In this document: piece by piece, positions 1 through 7,559 of the stretch | How the letters are laid out: the number at the start of each line of letters is the position of its first letter | Numbering within the stretch: the stretch's first letter is position 1 | Assembly (NCBI GenBank): GCA_025454755.1 | Contig: JALONV010000012.1 | Location: 1-44,517, forward strand | Direction: 5' to 3' | Length of the DNA: 44,517 nt | Source: Bacteroidales bacterium | GTDB lineage: Bacteria; Bacteroidota; Bacteroidia; Bacteroidales; VadinHA17 | Notes under the pieces: model-generated | Seen by the model: only the letters and a program-made list of their open reading frames with translations | What the model was told of the DNA's origin: nothing | Database searches by the model: none | Made by a program: the position numbers and the translations under genes

Positions 1-482
1 TCTTTGTCTTTTGCTTTTTTCTTTCTGAAGGAGAGGAATTCACTAAAGGTCAGGGTATGCATCCTGAATTCAATATAACGCCCGGTAAGCAATGTGGCAA
101 TGTCTGACGAGAGCAATCCTGCGTTTGATCCGGTGACATAGATGTCAGCAGTTTTATTTGCCATAAAACTCGCAGCTGCTTTTTCCCACTCCCTGATATC
201 TTGTACCTCATCGATGAACAGATACTTTTTGCCTCTTACCCCCTTGAATTTTTTTAATACAAAATCATTCAGGCTTTTGTAATCAAAAATATTGTCAAAT
301 TCAAGGGAATCCTTATTAATATATAGAATGTTTTTGCTGTTCGTCCCCTGTTCCTTCAGCTCCTCAATAAGCATTTTCAGAAAAGTGCTTTTGCCGCATC
401 TCCTTATTCCTGTAATGACCTTAATAACTGGCTTGCCGATGAACGGCCGTATCTTTTTTAAGTATTTTTCCCGTTTTATCAT
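1..482 (-). CDS. AAA-type ATPase of the DUF4143-associated family, C-terminus cut by window edge
   Basis: Read on the minus strand from the ATG at 482, the frame stays open to base 1, giving about 160 residues of an N-terminal ATPase domain. A Walker A motif GIRRCGKST lies at residues 25-33, a Walker B motif YLFIDEVQD around residues 88-95, and a sensor-like YVTGSNAG further on. The arrangement KxxTGxRRxGKS, FIDEVQ, TGSNA, LxGRYxEFxxxxLTFSEF is that of bacterial ATPases whose C-terminal half is DUF4143. That half would lie outside the window. Members of this family are common, often mobile or accessory, and their physiological role is poorly known. The gene follows a degraded STAND-like fragment on the same strand, which suggests an accessory patch. 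Confidence 0.8.
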   Translation of the reverse strand, partial: MIKREKYLKKIRPFIGKPVIKVITGIRRCGKSTFLKMLIEELKEQGTNSKNILYINKDSLEFDNIFDYKSLNDFVLKKFKGVRGKKYLFIDEVQDIREWEKAAASFMANKTADIYVTGSNAGLLSSDIATLLTGRYIEFRMHTLTFSEFLSFRKKKAKDK

Positions 483-502
483 ATACGATTATAATCTACT
501 CT

Positions 503-706
503 TTACAAAAATAATAAAAAGATACGATTATGATTGAATAAAATATATATTCTGTGCTTTGGAAAGCGTCTGAAGCGAAAAGGCACACCGATACCTTCCA
601 AGCCCTGTAAGGGCGGAATAAAATCCGGATATTTAGTATTACGTCCGAAGAAGATCTCACGATCATCTTTGGTGTAGCTGTCGAGGAATTTAAATGGAGA
701 TTTCAT
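503..706 (-). pseudogene. 5' remnant of a STAND-type NTPase gene
   Basis: The 67-residue frame begins MKSPFKFLDSYTKDDREIFFGR. This closely resembles the start of bacterial STAND/AAA ATP-binding proteins, where a KFLDSYxxxDxxIFFGR segment precedes the P-loop. After about 22 residues the similarity stops, and the rest reads through a repeat-like stretch containing CCAAGCCCTGTAAGGGCGG (about 595-614). No P-loop follows. I infer a gene truncated by recombination or insertion of a short repeat. Family assignment is from motif memory only. Confidence 0.6.
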
Positions 707-724
707 TATTTGATTTTTAAGAAC

Positions 725-830
725 TTACACAGAGGAAATCAAGAGAAGCACAGAGGGTCACAGAGAAAATCCTCTGTGGAACTCTGTGACAGTCTGAGCA
801 AAGTGAAAACCTCTGTGGAACTCTGTGTAA
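725..830. repeat. Dispersed inverted repeat of the CACAGAG type
   Basis: TTACACAGAG (725-734) is mirrored exactly by CTCTGTGTAA (821-830). Between them are further copies of CACAGAGG and CTCTGTGGAACTCTGTG (772-788 and 811-827). The element lies in the non-coding gap between the STAND remnant and the HEPN-like gene. It has the general build of the other intergenic repeats in this window, namely terminal inverted repeats with nested repeats. The rest of the 707-875 gap holds nothing else recognisable. Confidence 0.75.
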
Positions 831-875
831 CAAAAAATTAAATCTGATATCCTGAAAATTAAAATAAAAGGCAAC

Positions 876-1907
876 CTAACCGGATATAGTAGCCAGCATA
901 TCCCTGAACTGATCGACAAGATTTCCATAATTATGCAGACTCCTCAGATCGCATTTTTCTGTCACTTCCGTTCCGACATACATCAGCTGATCGCCACGGA
1001 ATTTGGTATACATGAAAATATCCTTCTTGATGTCGAACTTTTCCTTGTCGTCAATTACCTCCGAGTTTGTATCGATCACAAGAGGAGATAAGTTGAGGTA
1101 TTCATCAATGGTCTTGAGCGATTTCATAAGCAGGACTGAGCTGCTTTCCGCATATTTTGTCTCCTCCAGCTCCTGGGCTTTAAATCCTGAATCGGAACTG
1201 CTGAGAACGTCTATGATGTGATTGAACTTTGCTGTCTGGTTCTTCGGATGTATGACCTTTATCTCCCTTACCGACACCAGCTTGTATTTGGCTATAAAAG
1301 CAAGCTTCTCAAGTATCAACGACAGCTTTTCTTCATATTCAACACAACGTTTTTCGATCTCCTCATTTGTGAGGTTTATCTGGTAATGACCTATCTCATT
1401 CCGTTCCGGAACCCAGAAATCGAGAGCAGCATAAAACTTCTTGTCGAAATTTTCACCCATCTCCGGCATAAACCAGGGAATTGCTTTTTCCTGCATGAAT
1501 GTCCCGATAGCCCTGATGAGCCATGTATAGTTTCCCATACTCAGAACTGCAATCCTGTCGCCGAACTCTTTTTTAAATCCGTCGGTGAGGGAAAGATTTT
1601 TCTCCTTGATATCCTTCCAAAGCTGACTGATCATCAGGAAACTTATGAATTGCATGGTACGCTCGATGGTTTTGAAGATCTGATCAAGACGCATCCTGTC
1701 GAGCTGGCGCGTTGATGCGGAGAAGAGCCTCCGCAGCTCCACCCCGATAGGCCATGGGAAGCTTCTGATGATGAGGTCGCCGAGCAGACGGGGATCCATG
1801 GATTCTTCTTCTTCGTCATCGGCAACGAGCATTTTTTGCATCGATGGTTTGTATTTCAGCATCTCCTGAAACACTTTCTGGATTAAAAGTTCATTGGTTG
1901 CAGCCAT
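876..1907 (-). CDS. Uncharacterised all-helical protein with a HEPN-type RNxxxH motif
   Basis: This is a 343-residue soluble protein without signal peptide or membrane segment. I do not recognise it as a named family. Residues 169-174 read RNEIGH, an exact match to the R-polar-x3-H catalytic motif of HEPN domains, set in a predicted helix-rich region (residues about 85-205). An acidic run DDEEEES lies at residues 30-36. The C-terminal part (residues 290-343) looks mixed alpha/beta and contains the phrase FRGDQLMYVGTE. HEPN domains are often RNases in toxin-antitoxin or anti-phage systems, but the motif alone does not prove activity. The neighbours downstream on the same strand are a STAND remnant and an AAA ATPase, which fits an accessory or conflict-related locus. 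A promoter-like sequence lies directly upstream. Confidence 0.6.
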   Translation of the reverse strand: MAATNELLIQKVFQEMLKYKPSMQKMLVADDEEEESMDPRLLGDLIIRSFPWPIGVELRRLFSASTRQLDRMRLDQIFKTIERTMQFISFLMISQLWKDIKEKNLSLTDGFKKEFGDRIAVLSMGNYTWLIRAIGTFMQEKAIPWFMPEMGENFDKKFYAALDFWVPERNEIGHYQINLTNEEIEKRCVEYEEKLSLILEKLAFIAKYKLVSVREIKVIHPKNQTAKFNHIIDVLSSSDSGFKAQELEETKYAESSSVLLMKSLKTIDEYLNLSPLVIDTNSEVIDDKEKFDIKKDIFMYTKFRGDQLMYVGTEVTEKCDLRSLHNYGNLVDQFRDMLATISG

Positions 1908-1935
1908 AAAATCTGATTGTTTAAATTCAGGATGT

Positions 1936-1967
1936 AAAAATTAACACAATTTTAGCGGAATTGCAAA
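1936..1967 (-). promoter_or_regulatory. Bacteroidota-type promoter for the HEPN-like gene
   Basis: On the minus strand TTTG (1967-1964) is followed after 20 nt by TAATTTTT (1943-1936), close to the Bacteroidota consensus TTTG-N19-TAnnTTTG. It sits about 30 nt before the ATG at 1907. Confidence 0.45.
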
Positions 1968-2008
1968 TAAATCTTTGAACGGATGCACCCAAACCGCTCT
2001 AAAAGTAA

Positions 2009-2135
2009 GAACTCCCGCTGCTTCGCAGCACCCCCTGAAGGGAGTCTAAATTCCATTACAAACTAAGGTAAGTGGTGGGTTTTAGGCCCCCTTTAGGGGG
2101 CAATCATCAGCCAATTGGCTGATGATGGGGGTTTT
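2009..2135. repeat. CCCCCT/AGGGGG scaffold repeat carrying palindromes (copy 1)
   Basis: From left to right it holds AACTCCC, the small palindrome GCTGC-TTC-GCAGC (2017-2029), ACCCCCTGAAGGGAGTCTAAA, a spacer, GGGTTTTAGGCCCCC, TTTAGGGGGC, a perfect 24-bp palindrome (2103-2126, half-site ATCATCAGCCAA) and GGGGGTTT. The same scaffold with different palindromes occurs at 37315-37431. It occupies the gap between the HEPN-like gene and purM. Confidence 0.8.
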
Positions 2136-2163
2136 TCCAAGCCACAACTTTTTTCTATCTTTA
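2132..2163 (+). promoter_or_regulatory. Possible purM promoter
   Basis: TTTT at 2132-2135 is followed after 20 nt by TATCTTTA at 2156-2163, one base off TAnnTTTG. It ends 16 nt before the purM ATG. The match is weaker than at prfA, etfB or the kinase gene. Confidence 0.35.
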
Positions 2164-2179
2164 TCGAAGTTTTTCCATC

Positions 2180-3349
2180 ATGCCAACAGAATCACGATAT
2201 TCCCGCCGCGGCGTTTCCTCACAGAAAGAAGAGGTTCATTCTGCCATAAAGAACATTGATAAGGGATTGTACCCGAATGCTTTCTGCAAGGTCGTTCCAG
2301 ATCTTCTGGGCGGCGACCCGGATTACTGCAACATCATGCATGCCGACGGCGCCGGCACTAAATCATCGCTTGCATATGTATACTGGAAAGAAACAGGCGA
2401 CCTGTCGGTATGGAAAGGGATAGCACAGGATGCCATCGTGATGAACCTCGACGATCTGCTCTGCGTCGGAGCTTATGATAACATATTGCTTTCATCCACC
2501 ATCGGAAGAAATAAGAAACTTATTCCCGGCGATGTAATTGCTGAAATAATAAATGGTACCGAAGAATTCCTTAAAAAGCTGAGAGGACTCGGTATTGGTA
2601 TTTATTCTACAGGCGGAGAGACTGCCGATGTGGGCGATATTGTCAGAACCATCATCGTCGATTCAACCGTTACTGCCCGCATGAAAAGACGCGACGTAAT
2701 ACTGAACAGCAATATTAAGCCGGGAGATGTTATTGTCGGGCTGGCATCTTACGGTCAGACCAGCTACGAAAATGAGTACAACAGCGGCATGGGAAGCAAT
2801 GGCCTTACATCTGCCCGTCACGATGTGTTCGGCAAACAGATAGGGAAGAAATACCCCGAGAGCTTCGACAACTCTCTCTCTGAAGATGTTATCTATTCGG
2901 GGAAATTAAAGCTGACCGATCCCGTTAAAGGTGTTGATCTTAATGCCGGAAAACTTGTTCTGTCTCCAACACGCACATATGCTCCGGTAGTAAAAAAGAT
3001 ACTCGAAACAATAAGACCGGAGATACATGGCATGGTCCATTGTTCTGGAGGAGGACAGACCAAGATCCTGCATTTCATTGATAAACTGCACGTTGTAAAA
3101 GACAACCTTTTCCCGCTTGTTCCATTATTCAAAATAATTCATGAACAATCAGGCACCGGCTGGAAAGAGATGTACCAGGTTTTCAATATGGGCCACAGGT
3201 TCGAGATCTATACAAGTGAAAGAAATGCAGAAGCAATAATCAATATCGCCGGATCATTTAATCTCGAAGCACAAGTGATCGGTCATTGCGAGGCATCAGA
3301 AGGAAGGAAACTTACAATAGATTCAGACTTCGGAATATTTGAATATTAG
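2180..3349 (+). CDS. purM: Phosphoribosylformylglycinamidine cyclo-ligase (AIR synthetase)
   Basis: This is the purine-biosynthesis enzyme that closes the imidazole ring, making AIR from FGAM with ATP in the cytoplasm. The 389-residue protein has the PurM/PurL-type ATP-binding fold. HADGAGTK (residues 54-61) corresponds to the DGxGTK motif, GGETAD (145-150) to GGETAE, and a SGGGQTK segment lies near residue 290. It is longer than the roughly 345-residue E. coli enzyme and matches the longer form I associate with Bacteroidota. The N-terminus SRYSRRGVSSQKEEVHSA aligns with the family start, supporting the ATG at 2180. It is transcribed alone or as the first gene before prfA, from which it is separated by 186 nt that contain a separate promoter. 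Confidence 0.95.
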   Translation: MPTESRYSRRGVSSQKEEVHSAIKNIDKGLYPNAFCKVVPDLLGGDPDYCNIMHADGAGTKSSLAYVYWKETGDLSVWKGIAQDAIVMNLDDLLCVGAYDNILLSSTIGRNKKLIPGDVIAEIINGTEEFLKKLRGLGIGIYSTGGETADVGDIVRTIIVDSTVTARMKRRDVILNSNIKPGDVIVGLASYGQTSYENEYNSGMGSNGLTSARHDVFGKQIGKKYPESFDNSLSEDVIYSGKLKLTDPVKGVDLNAGKLVLSPTRTYAPVVKKILETIRPEIHGMVHCSGGGQTKILHFIDKLHVVKDNLFPLVPLFKIIHEQSGTGWKEMYQVFNMGHRFEIYTSERNAEAIINIAGSFNLEAQVIGHCEASEGRKLTIDSDFGIFEY

Positions 3350-3366
3350 GTTTTTGCTTTTTTACA

Positions 3367-3392
3367 GGCACCGATTGCAAATCGGCGCCAGC
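3367..3392 (-). repeat. Short dispersed hairpin repeat, copy related to 21545-21570
   Basis: On the minus strand it reads GCTGGCGC, then the hairpin CCGATT-TGC-AATCGG, then TGCC. The copy at 21545-21570 has the same flanks with CGGATT-TGC-AATCCG. The only two differences in 26 nt face each other in the stem. Confidence 0.75.
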
Positions 3393-3485
3393 ATTCTAGC
3401 ATTCTTTTCCTGATCTTTCGCCTTCTCCCTTTCTCGCACTCCCGCTCTCACCCCCTCATTCTTTTTACCTTTGCACCATTGTGCC

Positions 3486-3516
3486 TTTGCACCGTTGTAC
3501 CTTTTTCTTATCTTTG
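3486..3516 (+). promoter_or_regulatory. Consensus Bacteroidota promoter for prfA
   Basis: TTTG (3486-3489), exactly 19 nt, then TATCTTTG (3509-3516) is a perfect match to TTTG-N19-TAnnTTTG. The expected start of transcription near 3523 gives a leader of only about 13 nt before the ATG at 3536. The 14-bp palindrome CCTGAAATTTCAGG (3520-3533) fills that leader. The -33 region lies inside a 16-bp tandem duplication (TTTGCACC repeated). Confidence 0.7.
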
Positions 3517-3535
3517 CCCCCTGAAATTTCAGGAT

Positions 3536-4520
3536 ATGGCAGAAAACATGATTCTTGAGAGGCTGAAAGGTGTGAAAACACGTTTCATAGAGGTGGGAGA
3601 GCTTCTTACCAGTCCCGACATTCTGTCGGACAAAGGATCTGCTTTCCAATGAGAAGGATGAGGAGATGAGGGAGATGGCAAAAGCAGAGCTCGATATGTT
3701 GAACGCCCAGTTAACGGATCTGGAAGAAGAGATAAGATGGCTTCTCATCCCTGCTGATCCGGAGGATGATAAAAATGCTGTTGTCGAGATCAGGGCAGGC
3801 ACCGGCGGAGATGAAGCAAGCATATTTGCGGGCGATCTCTACAGGATGTATACAAAGTTTTTCGAGCTGAAAGGATGGAAGGCCGAGATAAACCGTTATT
3901 CTGAAGGCACTGCAGGCGGGTACAAGGAAATAGTAATGAGTGTCTCAGGCGATGGCGTTTATGGCCTTATGAAATATGAATCGGGCGTTCACAGGGTACA
4001 GCGCGTCCCTCAGACCGAAACACAGGGACGAATACATACATCTGCCGCTACGGTAGTTGTTCTTCCCGAAGCCGACGAATTTGATGTTGTGATAAGGAAC
4101 GAAGACATCCGCAAGGATACGTACTGTTCATCAGGTCCGGGCGGGCAGTCAGTCAATACAACCTATTCGGCAATACGTCTAACACATGTCCCCACGGGTA
4201 TAGTAGTTACTTGTCAGGATGAGAAATCACAGCTTAAAAACTACGACAAGGCTCTGGCAGAACTGAGGACAAGGCTTTATAACCTTGAATATCAGAAATA
4301 TCTCGACGAAGTTTCTCACAAGAGAAAAACAATGGTCTCAACTGGCGACAGGTCTGCAAAGATCCGCACATATAATTATCCTCAGGGAAGAATGACCGAC
4401 CACAGGATAAACTATACAGTATATAATCTTCCGTCTATTCTTGACGGGAATATCCAGGAGGTGATCGACAGGCTTCAGATGGCAGAAAATGCCGAACGAC
4501 TCAAGGAAAATAACATTTAA
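3536..4520 (+). pseudogene. prfA: Peptide chain release factor 1, broken by a frame-shifting internal deletion
   Basis: RF1 reads UAA/UAG stops on the ribosome. The first frame (3536-3652) encodes MAENMILERLKG...SPDILSD, the normal RF1 N-terminus, and ends at TGA 3650-3652. The remainder continues in another frame with [20 protein letters not shown] and runs intact to 4520. It includes the stop-codon-recognition region around VPQTE and the catalytic GGQ motif in [12 protein letters not shown]. Compared with the usual roughly 360-residue protein, about 35 residues of domain 1 are missing at the junction near 3632, and the loss is not a multiple of three. The longest single frame starts at ATG 3666 (284 residues) and lacks most of domain 1. 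RF1 is essential, so either the truncated product works, another copy exists, or the assembly dropped bases. Confidence 0.85.
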
Positions 4521-4531
4521 AAAACCTGAAA

Positions 4532-5359
4532 ATGAACCACTCGCAACTTTTCGACAACATAGTCCGGAAGAGATCGTTCCTCTGTGTCGGTCTCGATTCG
4601 GAGATTGAAAAGATACCTTCTTTCCTGAAGAAGCTTAATGACCCGGTTTTTGAATTCAATAAAAGGATCATTGATGCCACTCAGGAATACGCTGTAGCTT
4701 ATAAACCAAATGTTGCCTTCTATGAATCACTTGGTTCTGATGGCTGGCTTTCGCTGGGAGCAACAGTAAGATATTTAAGAAAGAAATATCCGGAGATATT
4801 CATAATTGCTGATGCAAAGCGCGGGGATATAGGCAACACATCCAAAATGTATGCAAAGGCATTCCTGGAGAATATGCCCTTCGATGCAGTGACCGTAGCT
4901 CCCTATATGGGTGAAGATTCAGTTACGCCATTCCTTACTTATACTGATAAATGGGTGGTATTGCTGGCCCTTACTTCGAACAAAGGCGCTGATGATTTCC
5001 AGTATCACAATGAAGACGGCATAAAGCTTTTTGAAAGAGTGCTTACTGTCTCTCAGAAATGGGGATCAGTTAATAACCTTATGTATGTCGTTGGTGCCAC
5101 ACGTGCCGAAATGCTCAAGGATATCCGCAAGATAGTTCCTGATCATTTTCTTCTGGTTCCTGGTGTGGGAGCACAGGGAGGAAGTCTCGCCGAGGTTGCA
5201 AAATACGGAATGACAAATAAATGCGGACTGCTCGTAAATTCATCCAGAGGCATCATTTTTGCCGACAATTCGGAAAATTTCGACAAGATAGCCGGCGAGA
5301 AAGCCAGGGAAATGCAGATGGAAATGGAACGGTATCTGGCTGAAAGGAACCTGATTTAA
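4532..5359 (+). CDS. pyrF: Orotidine 5'-phosphate decarboxylase, long (type 2) form
   Basis: This enzyme converts OMP to UMP, the last step of de novo pyrimidine synthesis. The 275-residue protein carries the signature [11 protein letters not shown] at residues 93-103, with catalytic Lys96 and the D-x-K-R-G-D loop. FLCVGLDSE near the N-terminus binds substrate. The C-terminal part contains VPGVGAQGG and LVNSSRGI, the phosphate-binding loops of the TIM barrel. The length fits the longer subfamily found in Bacteroidota and actinobacteria rather than the roughly 245-residue E. coli type. It starts 11 nt after prfA and is probably co-transcribed with it. Confidence 0.95.
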   Translation: MNHSQLFDNIVRKRSFLCVGLDSEIEKIPSFLKKLNDPVFEFNKRIIDATQEYAVAYKPNVAFYESLGSDGWLSLGATVRYLRKKYPEIFIIADAKRGDIGNTSKMYAKAFLENMPFDAVTVAPYMGEDSVTPFLTYTDKWVVLLALTSNKGADDFQYHNEDGIKLFERVLTVSQKWGSVNNLMYVVGATRAEMLKDIRKIVPDHFLLVPGVGAQGGSLAEVAKYGMTNKCGLLVNSSRGIIFADNSENFDKIAGEKAREMQMEMERYLAERNLI

Positions 5360-5376
5360 TTACTGGTAATCCGGGG

Positions 5377-5506
5377 AGATTGCTTCGTCGCTTCGCTCCT
5401 CGCAATGACGGTTTCTTTATTATGGCTTGTTTAAACTTAAACAAACCTGAAATGAGGAACCGTCATTGCGAGGAGGCACGCCTGCGGCGTGACGACGAAG
5501 CAATCT
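5377..5506. repeat. Dispersed inverted-repeat element of the ATTGCTTCGTCG type
   Basis: AGATTGCTTCGTCG (5377-5390) is mirrored exactly by CGACGAAGCAATCT (5493-5506). Inside, CCTCGCAATGACG (5398-5410) is mirrored by CGTCATTGCGAGG (5461-5473). Each arm has a slot between these blocks: 7 nt (CTTCGCT) on the left and 19 nt on the right, the latter containing the palindrome CACGCC-TGC-GGCGTG. A central palindrome TTGTTTAA-AC-TTAAACAA marks the axis. It lies 17 nt after pyrF and fills the gap before the DUF2851 gene. Confidence 0.85.
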
Positions 5507-5582
5507 TTAATATTAACCACATACATAATAGAGGTAATATTCTTATCTTTATATCCTCGCTGTATAATTAATTCGTGCTCCC

Positions 5583-6905
5583 ATGAAAGAAGAATTCCTG
5601 CATTACCTGTGGAAGTATGGTCTTTTTGATCATGAGAAATTAATTGACAATGAGGGCAATAGGATAAATGTTATAAATCCCGGTGAGTACAACCGCGATT
5701 CCGGCCCCGATTTCTTTAATACCAGGCTCAGGATTGCCGGTATGGAGTGGGCAGGGAATGTTGAGATACATGTCAGAGCTTCAGATTTCGATAATCACAG
5801 ACATAACACTGATCCTGCATATAACAATGTCATTCTTCACCTGGTGGCAGAGAACGACAGAAAAGTATTCAATTCAAAGGGGGATGAAGTGATGACTTCC
5901 GTACTTGCATACGATCCGCAGGTGTATGATAAGTATCTGCACCTGGTCAATAATCCTTTTATAATTGCCTGTCAGACAGGGATTAATGAACTTGATCTGT
6001 TATATATCCGTCACTGGCTGGGTTCTCTTGTCATCGAAAGAATCCAGGAGAAATCGGAACAGATAATGAAAATATGCACAATGACCGGCAATGACTGGGA
6101 AGAGACATTCTACAGGTTGCTGTCACGTTATTTTGGTTTCAGGGTTAACACAGAACCTTTTGAATTGCTGGCTTCAGCGCTTCCTTTCAAAATAATAAGG
6201 AAACACGCCGATGATCTTTTCCAGATTGAAGCGCTTTTATTCGGAACAGCCGGCATGCTTGAGGAAGGACTCTTCAGGGAGGCGGTGAATGATAAGTATT
6301 ATCTTGCCCTGATAAAGGAATACAAAATTCTTTCCGCAAAATATTCGCTTCATCCTGTCCATGGCTGGATATGGAAATTTGCCCGGCTCAGGCCTGCCAA
6401 CTTCCCGACACTCAGGATCTCACAGCTGGCCGCCATGCTCTCGGTAACAGGAGGTCTCTTCTCCAGAACGCTGGAAGCCACGGATATAGCATCTCTGAGG
6501 AATCTTTTCGAAGTAACCGCATCGGAATACTGGAACGATCATTTTGTTTTTGGCAGAAAAAGCCGCAGTTATCCTAAGTGCACTGGCTCACAGGCCACAG
6601 ATATCCTTCTGATAAATGCAGTTATCCCGGTGATTTTTGTTTATGGCAAATGCAGGGACTCGGCCGGGATATGTGAAAGGGCAATTTCATTTCTTGAGGA
6701 TATTGGTCCGGAAGAGAATTCAATAATTGAAGAGTGGAAAACAGCAGGTATTGAAGCTGATTCTGCATTCATCTCGCAGGCACTTATTCAGCTGAGGAAC
6801 TGTTACTGCAGGAAGAGAAGATGTCTCGATTGCCGGATCGGGGCGAAGCTGATCGGAATGGGGAAGACGTTGAAGAAGAGTGATGAGCTTATTTTGGAGC
6901 CATAA
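5583..6905 (+). CDS. DUF2851 family protein
   Basis: This is a 440-residue soluble protein. It begins MKEEFLHYLWKYGLFD followed by NPGEYNRDSGPDFFNTRLRI and AGNVEIHVRASDF, the conserved N-terminal block of the Bacteroidota-restricted family DUF2851. The C-terminus contains a cysteine cluster CYCRKRRCLDCRIG (about residues 409-422) that could bind a metal. No biochemical function is established for the family as far as I know. The N-terminal D-x-E-x-H-type pattern is reminiscent of nuclease folds, but that is speculation. It stands alone between pyrF and rpsO and is followed directly by a purine-rich repeat tract. Confidence 0.88.
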   Translation: MKEEFLHYLWKYGLFDHEKLIDNEGNRINVINPGEYNRDSGPDFFNTRLRIAGMEWAGNVEIHVRASDFDNHRHNTDPAYNNVILHLVAENDRKVFNSKGDEVMTSVLAYDPQVYDKYLHLVNNPFIIACQTGINELDLLYIRHWLGSLVIERIQEKSEQIMKICTMTGNDWEETFYRLLSRYFGFRVNTEPFELLASALPFKIIRKHADDLFQIEALLFGTAGMLEEGLFREAVNDKYYLALIKEYKILSAKYSLHPVHGWIWKFARLRPANFPTLRISQLAAMLSVTGGLFSRTLEATDIASLRNLFEVTASEYWNDHFVFGRKSRSYPKCTGSQATDILLINAVIPVIFVYGKCRDSAGICERAISFLEDIGPEENSIIEEWKTAGIEADSAFISQALIQLRNCYCRKRRCLDCRIGAKLIGMGKTLKKSDELILEP

Positions 6906-6948
6906 AGAAGAAGAGAGCGGGAGGGGGTGAGGGGGTGAGGGGGAGAAA
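6906..6948 (+). repeat. Purine-only G-rich tract after the DUF2851 stop codon
   Basis: The tract begins at the base after TAA. It is made of GAGGGGGTGAGGGGGTGAGG-like units, with G runs of five that could form a quadruplex. Related tracts occur at 19897-19929, 30791-30826 and 31265-31392. Confidence 0.7.
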
Positions 6949-7117
6949 TTGACGAACATCTGAATTTGTTTGATTAACAGTCTAATAATTACACAAGCGA
7001 ACGCAACGTTTGGTATTTCTTTTACGTCTTTTAATCAGACAACAGAAATTTTAAAGGATCATAAACGTTCATGAAATTGCAGGACTGTTGTAATAATTTT
7101 AATTTTTTTTAAGATTG

Positions 7118-7150
7118 TTTGATTTATTACATAAAAAAGCCTTATTTTTG
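7118..7150 (+). promoter_or_regulatory. Promoter for rpsO
   Basis: TTTG (7118-7121), 21 nt, then TATTTTTG (7143-7150) matches the Bacteroidota promoter apart from slightly long spacing. It predicts a leader of about 50 nt before the rpsO ATG. Confidence 0.55.
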
Positions 7151-7207
7151 CGTTCCAAAATTGGAGACTCGATTTATTTGTGGATTAACAACATTTTAGT
7201 AAGAGAC

Positions 7208-7477
7208 ATGTATTTAACATCAGAAAAAAAGCAGGAGTTATTCAAGTCATTCGGAACGTCAGATAATGATACCGGTACAGCAGAGGGCCAGATAGCGCTC
7301 TTCTCATACAGGATCAATCATCTTACTGAACATTTGAAAAAGAATAAAAATGATTTCAGTACCCAGCAGGCACTTATCAAGCTTGTAGGGAAAAGAAGAA
7401 GGCTTCTTGATTACCTGAGAGTAAAGGATATCAGTCGCTATCGCGAAATCATAAAAGCATTGAAATTACGCAAGTAG
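7208..7477 (+). CDS. rpsO: 30S ribosomal protein S15
   Basis: S15 binds the central domain of 16S rRNA early in 30S assembly. The ATG at 7208 gives MYLTSEKKQELFKSFG and an 89-residue protein, the exact usual length. The frame is open further upstream, but that extension has no family similarity and would overlap the promoter. Family hallmarks are TGTAEGQIALFSYRINHLTEHLK, KLVGKRRRLLDYL and the basic C-terminus. It is followed by a strong terminator and then pnp, the same rpsO-pnp order known from many bacteria. Confidence 0.96.
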   Translation: MYLTSEKKQELFKSFGTSDNDTGTAEGQIALFSYRINHLTEHLKKNKNDFSTQQALIKLVGKRRRLLDYLRVKDISRYREIIKALKLRK

Positions 7478-7482
7478 GGGGG

Positions 7483-7508
7483 AAAGGCAATTCTGAATTG
7501 CCTTTTTT
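7483..7508 (+). terminator. Rho-independent terminator between rpsO and pnp
   Basis: AAAGGCAATT, loop CTG, AATTGCCTTT forms a 10-bp stem (7483-7505), followed by more T residues. It lies 6 nt after the rpsO stop codon. Read-through of this site could feed pnp. Confidence 0.85.
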
Positions 7509-7559
7509 CATACTATTTTTATGCAATCAATTTCAGAAATCACATTTATATTATAATCA

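Noticed and set aside
292-537. 81-codon plus-strand frame
   Set aside because: It is antisense to the AAA ATPase with clear Walker motifs.
1218-1715. 165-codon plus-strand frame
   Set aside because: It is antisense to the HEPN-like gene, and has no recognisable domain or promoter.
3362-3823. Open frame of 153 codons on the minus strand over the start of prfA
   Set aside because: It lies opposite conserved RF1 sequence, is rich in serine and lysine runs from the pyrimidine-rich leader, and resembles no family.
3536-4520. Programmed frameshift in prfA, as known for prfB
   Set aside because: RF2-type frameshifting needs an in-frame UGA with a slippery CUU and upstream SD. Here about 35 residues are also missing, so a deletion explains the data.
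7115-7207. N-terminal extension of rpsO starting at TTG
   Set aside because: It would cover the promoter, and S15 is normally 89 residues starting at the ATG at 7208.
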